Assembly: GCA_012295275.1 (NCBI GenBank)
Contig: CM022671.1
Location: forward strand, 30,618,750 to 30,638,749
DNA from: Chrysomallon squamiferum
Taxonomy: Eukaryota > Mollusca > Gastropoda > Neomphalida > Peltospiridae
Direction of reading: 5' to 3'
DNA: 20,000 nt
Part shown: positions 18,367-20,000 of the stretch, piece after piece
Numbering within the stretch: position 1 is the first letter of the stretch
Layout of the letters: each line of letters begins with the position of its first letter
Position numbers and translations under genes: made by a program
Notes under the pieces: generated by a model
Seen by the model: only the letters and a program-made list of their open reading frames with translations
What the model was told of the DNA's origin: nothing
Database searches by the model: none

Positions 18367-18480
18367 GTACATAAGACAGAACATATTCAAAATCCTAAAC
18401 TACAAAGATACACTCGTACACACAAATACATACATAACATACATACTTTGAAACATCTATATACCAATCTCTTACTCTCT
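18352..18480 (+). repeat. SINE 3' tail module, copy a
   Basis: It starts AGAGTCTAATCAGACGTAC, overlapping the SINE body end by about 15 bp, and runs to a CT-rich end. It matches 19873-20000 with about five differences before the CT run. It is either the SINE's true 3' region, absent from copy 1, or a separate element with a shared junction. Confidence 0.85.
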
Positions 18481-19270
18481 CTTTCTCTCTCTATATAAAT
18501 TCATACTATAACCATTCACACATTCACCGCCACTCCTTAAAAAGAAATCCAGTATCCGAACCAACAGCGTAAATTTGTTTTTCTGATATTGAATTACACT
18601 TTATTTTTCTCCACACAGATTTTTTTTTTTTACAAGCAACTTCCCGATAACAAATGTTGCATAATCATGTATATCAAATTACAGTGTAAAGAAATGCAGT
18701 TAGGGTCAGATATTTAAAAAAAAAAAAAAAAAATATTTTTTTTTAAGATTTCTTCCTACATCGTGGCAAGGACAATTAACAAACTGAAGAAGGTTCGTTT
18801 CATTTACGTGTGACTAAAAACATCACGCGTAGAAAATAAAGAAGTATTTTTGCTTATACTCTGCTCTGTATGATTACAGACATTTATTAATATTTTGAAG
18901 ATATATGTTTAAATTTCCTGATTTGCAGCGTGTTTCTTCTCACCAATCATTGTTATAAACACCGTATGTTTGAGATCACGTGCATTTCTCGATCAAATAT
19001 CTAGCGTGCGCCTTGTATGCTATTTCTACTCACAGACAGCAACAAGCCTGTTTTATCAGTGACCGCGGTATGAGCTTTTTTCTCTTGTTTCAGCTTCTCT
19101 AACAGCATTTAAATGTCCGAGAGAACGAGACAGAGGCTTTCCTCCACTAACTATCATTTGAAAAGAAAGTAAAACGTAAGTCTGGTATTAGAATTATATT
19201 ATTTATATTAAATGATGTCGCTGACAATGTTAAGTATGTACTTAATGGCTTAAAGTAAACTATAATTAAT
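18481..19270. other. Unique spacer with A/T runs; one possible orphan exon
   Basis: This contains a T run (18620-18631) and an A18-TA-T9 inverted repeat (18716-18744). A strong acceptor-like site ends at 19093 and is followed by a 21-codon open stretch, discussed as a finding. No other gene signal was seen on either strand. Confidence 0.5.
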
Positions 19271-19480
19271 GTCTTTGCGTGCGTGTGTGTGTATGTGTCT
19301 ATGTCTGTGTGTCTGATCAAACAAAAACATACAGATACACGCATGCATGCAAACACACACACACCTACACAGGTAGGTATATACATTCATACATACACAA
19401 ACATACATACATTCATATATACATACACACACACAGATACACATATAAAAAGCATAAACACAAATACAGTATAAACACAT
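19271..19480. repeat. GT-rich, then CACA/CATA-rich microsatellite zone
   Basis: GTGTGTATGT repeats (19279-19312) are followed by ACAC, CATA and CATTCATA repeats (19329-19450). The two halves are roughly complementary. Confidence 0.9.
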
Positions 19481-19703
19481 TAAAGGGACGCAACTAGCAT
19501 AAAATGTTTGTATTTCTTGAAGAGTTAACGTTCGTTTTTGAAAATTAATTTTTCTAATGATCAAAATTCAGAAAGAAATATCAACCGCATACAAAATACC
19601 CATGTATATAGGAAAAATGATGATTATAACGACAGTGATGATGTTAATGTTGAAAATAATAATAACTAATGCTGCTGATGTACGATGGTGACAAAAATAA
19701 AAA

Positions 19704-19860
19704 TAATTTTTATTTATTTATTTTTATTTTTATTTATTTTTATTTTTTTCTGGAATTCTGAAGTTTACCAGTCAAAAAAAAAAATAAAAATAAATAAATA
19801 AATAAATAAAAATAAACAAATAAATACAAAAAAAAAAAAAAAAAAAAAAGAAAAAGGAAA
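19704..19860. repeat. TTTAT-rich and ATAAA-rich inverted pair, then poly-A
   Basis: TTTAT/TTTTA repeats (19704-19750) and their complement (AAATAAATAAATAA, 19774-19826) flank a 24-bp spacer. A poly-A run follows at 19828-19849. It is a likely mixture of repeat tails. Confidence 0.85.
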
Positions 19861-19872
19861 GTAAAGAAAAAA

Positions 19873-20000
19873 AGAGTCTATTCAGACGTACATAAGACAG
19901 AGAATATTCAAAATCCTAAACTACAAAGATACACTCATACACACAAATACATACATAACATACATACTTTGAAACATCTATATTCCAATCTCTCTCTCTC
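19873..20000 (+). repeat. SINE 3' tail module, copy b (cut by window end)
   Basis: About 96 percent identical to 18352-18480 by eye before the CT run, in the same orientation. It lacks the tRNA head and body; poly-A/AAAG-rich DNA precedes it. It continues past the window edge. Confidence 0.9.

Overview
The window is AT-rich, intron-containing animal DNA crowded with simple repeats. It holds the 3' part of one multi-exon gene, one complete small gene, tRNA-derived SINE copies, two complex satellites and many microsatellites. There are no bacterial-style operons, rRNA genes or CRISPR arrays. I infer a marine invertebrate, probably a lophotrochozoan and perhaps a mollusc. The basis is repeat style, short introns and recollection of protein families; the species cannot be fixed from the sequence alone.

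Layout. Bases 220-9407 (+) carry eight spliced exons that join into one continuous 751-residue reading frame; the 5' end lies outside the window. The product has a dynamin-superfamily-like GTPase part (G3 DSPG and G4 NKWD visible), a long helical/charged middle, and a C-terminal protein kinase domain with every catalytic landmark in order (glycine loop, VALK, HRD, DVG, APE). Domain order, kinase motifs and kinase-to-C-terminus length resemble the dual Ser/Thr-Tyr kinase (DSTYK/Dusty) family. One exon junction keeps frame only through a GC-AG intron.

Bases 9408-13542 are intergenic: a minus-strand SINE (about 10243-10425), a 0.6-kb satellite of about 20-bp units (11150-11785), an (AAT)n block, and a second satellite with a 112-bp higher-order period (12950-13335). 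Bases 13543-16850 (+) hold a four-exon gene for a 271-residue type I membrane protein. It has a signal peptide, a compact six-cysteine ectodomain, one transmembrane segment and a hydrophilic tail, matching the Shisa/CYYR1/WBP1-like (STMC6) plan. A poly(A) signal follows 32 bp after its stop.

Bases 16851-20000 are repeat-rich: (CT)n, (CA)n, a plus-strand SINE with a clear tRNA-like head (18193-18366), and a 128-bp downstream tail that recurs nearly unchanged at 19873-20000. The two genes share a strand but nothing in the sequence ties their functions together. Several large microsatellites sit within about 60 bp of splice donors.
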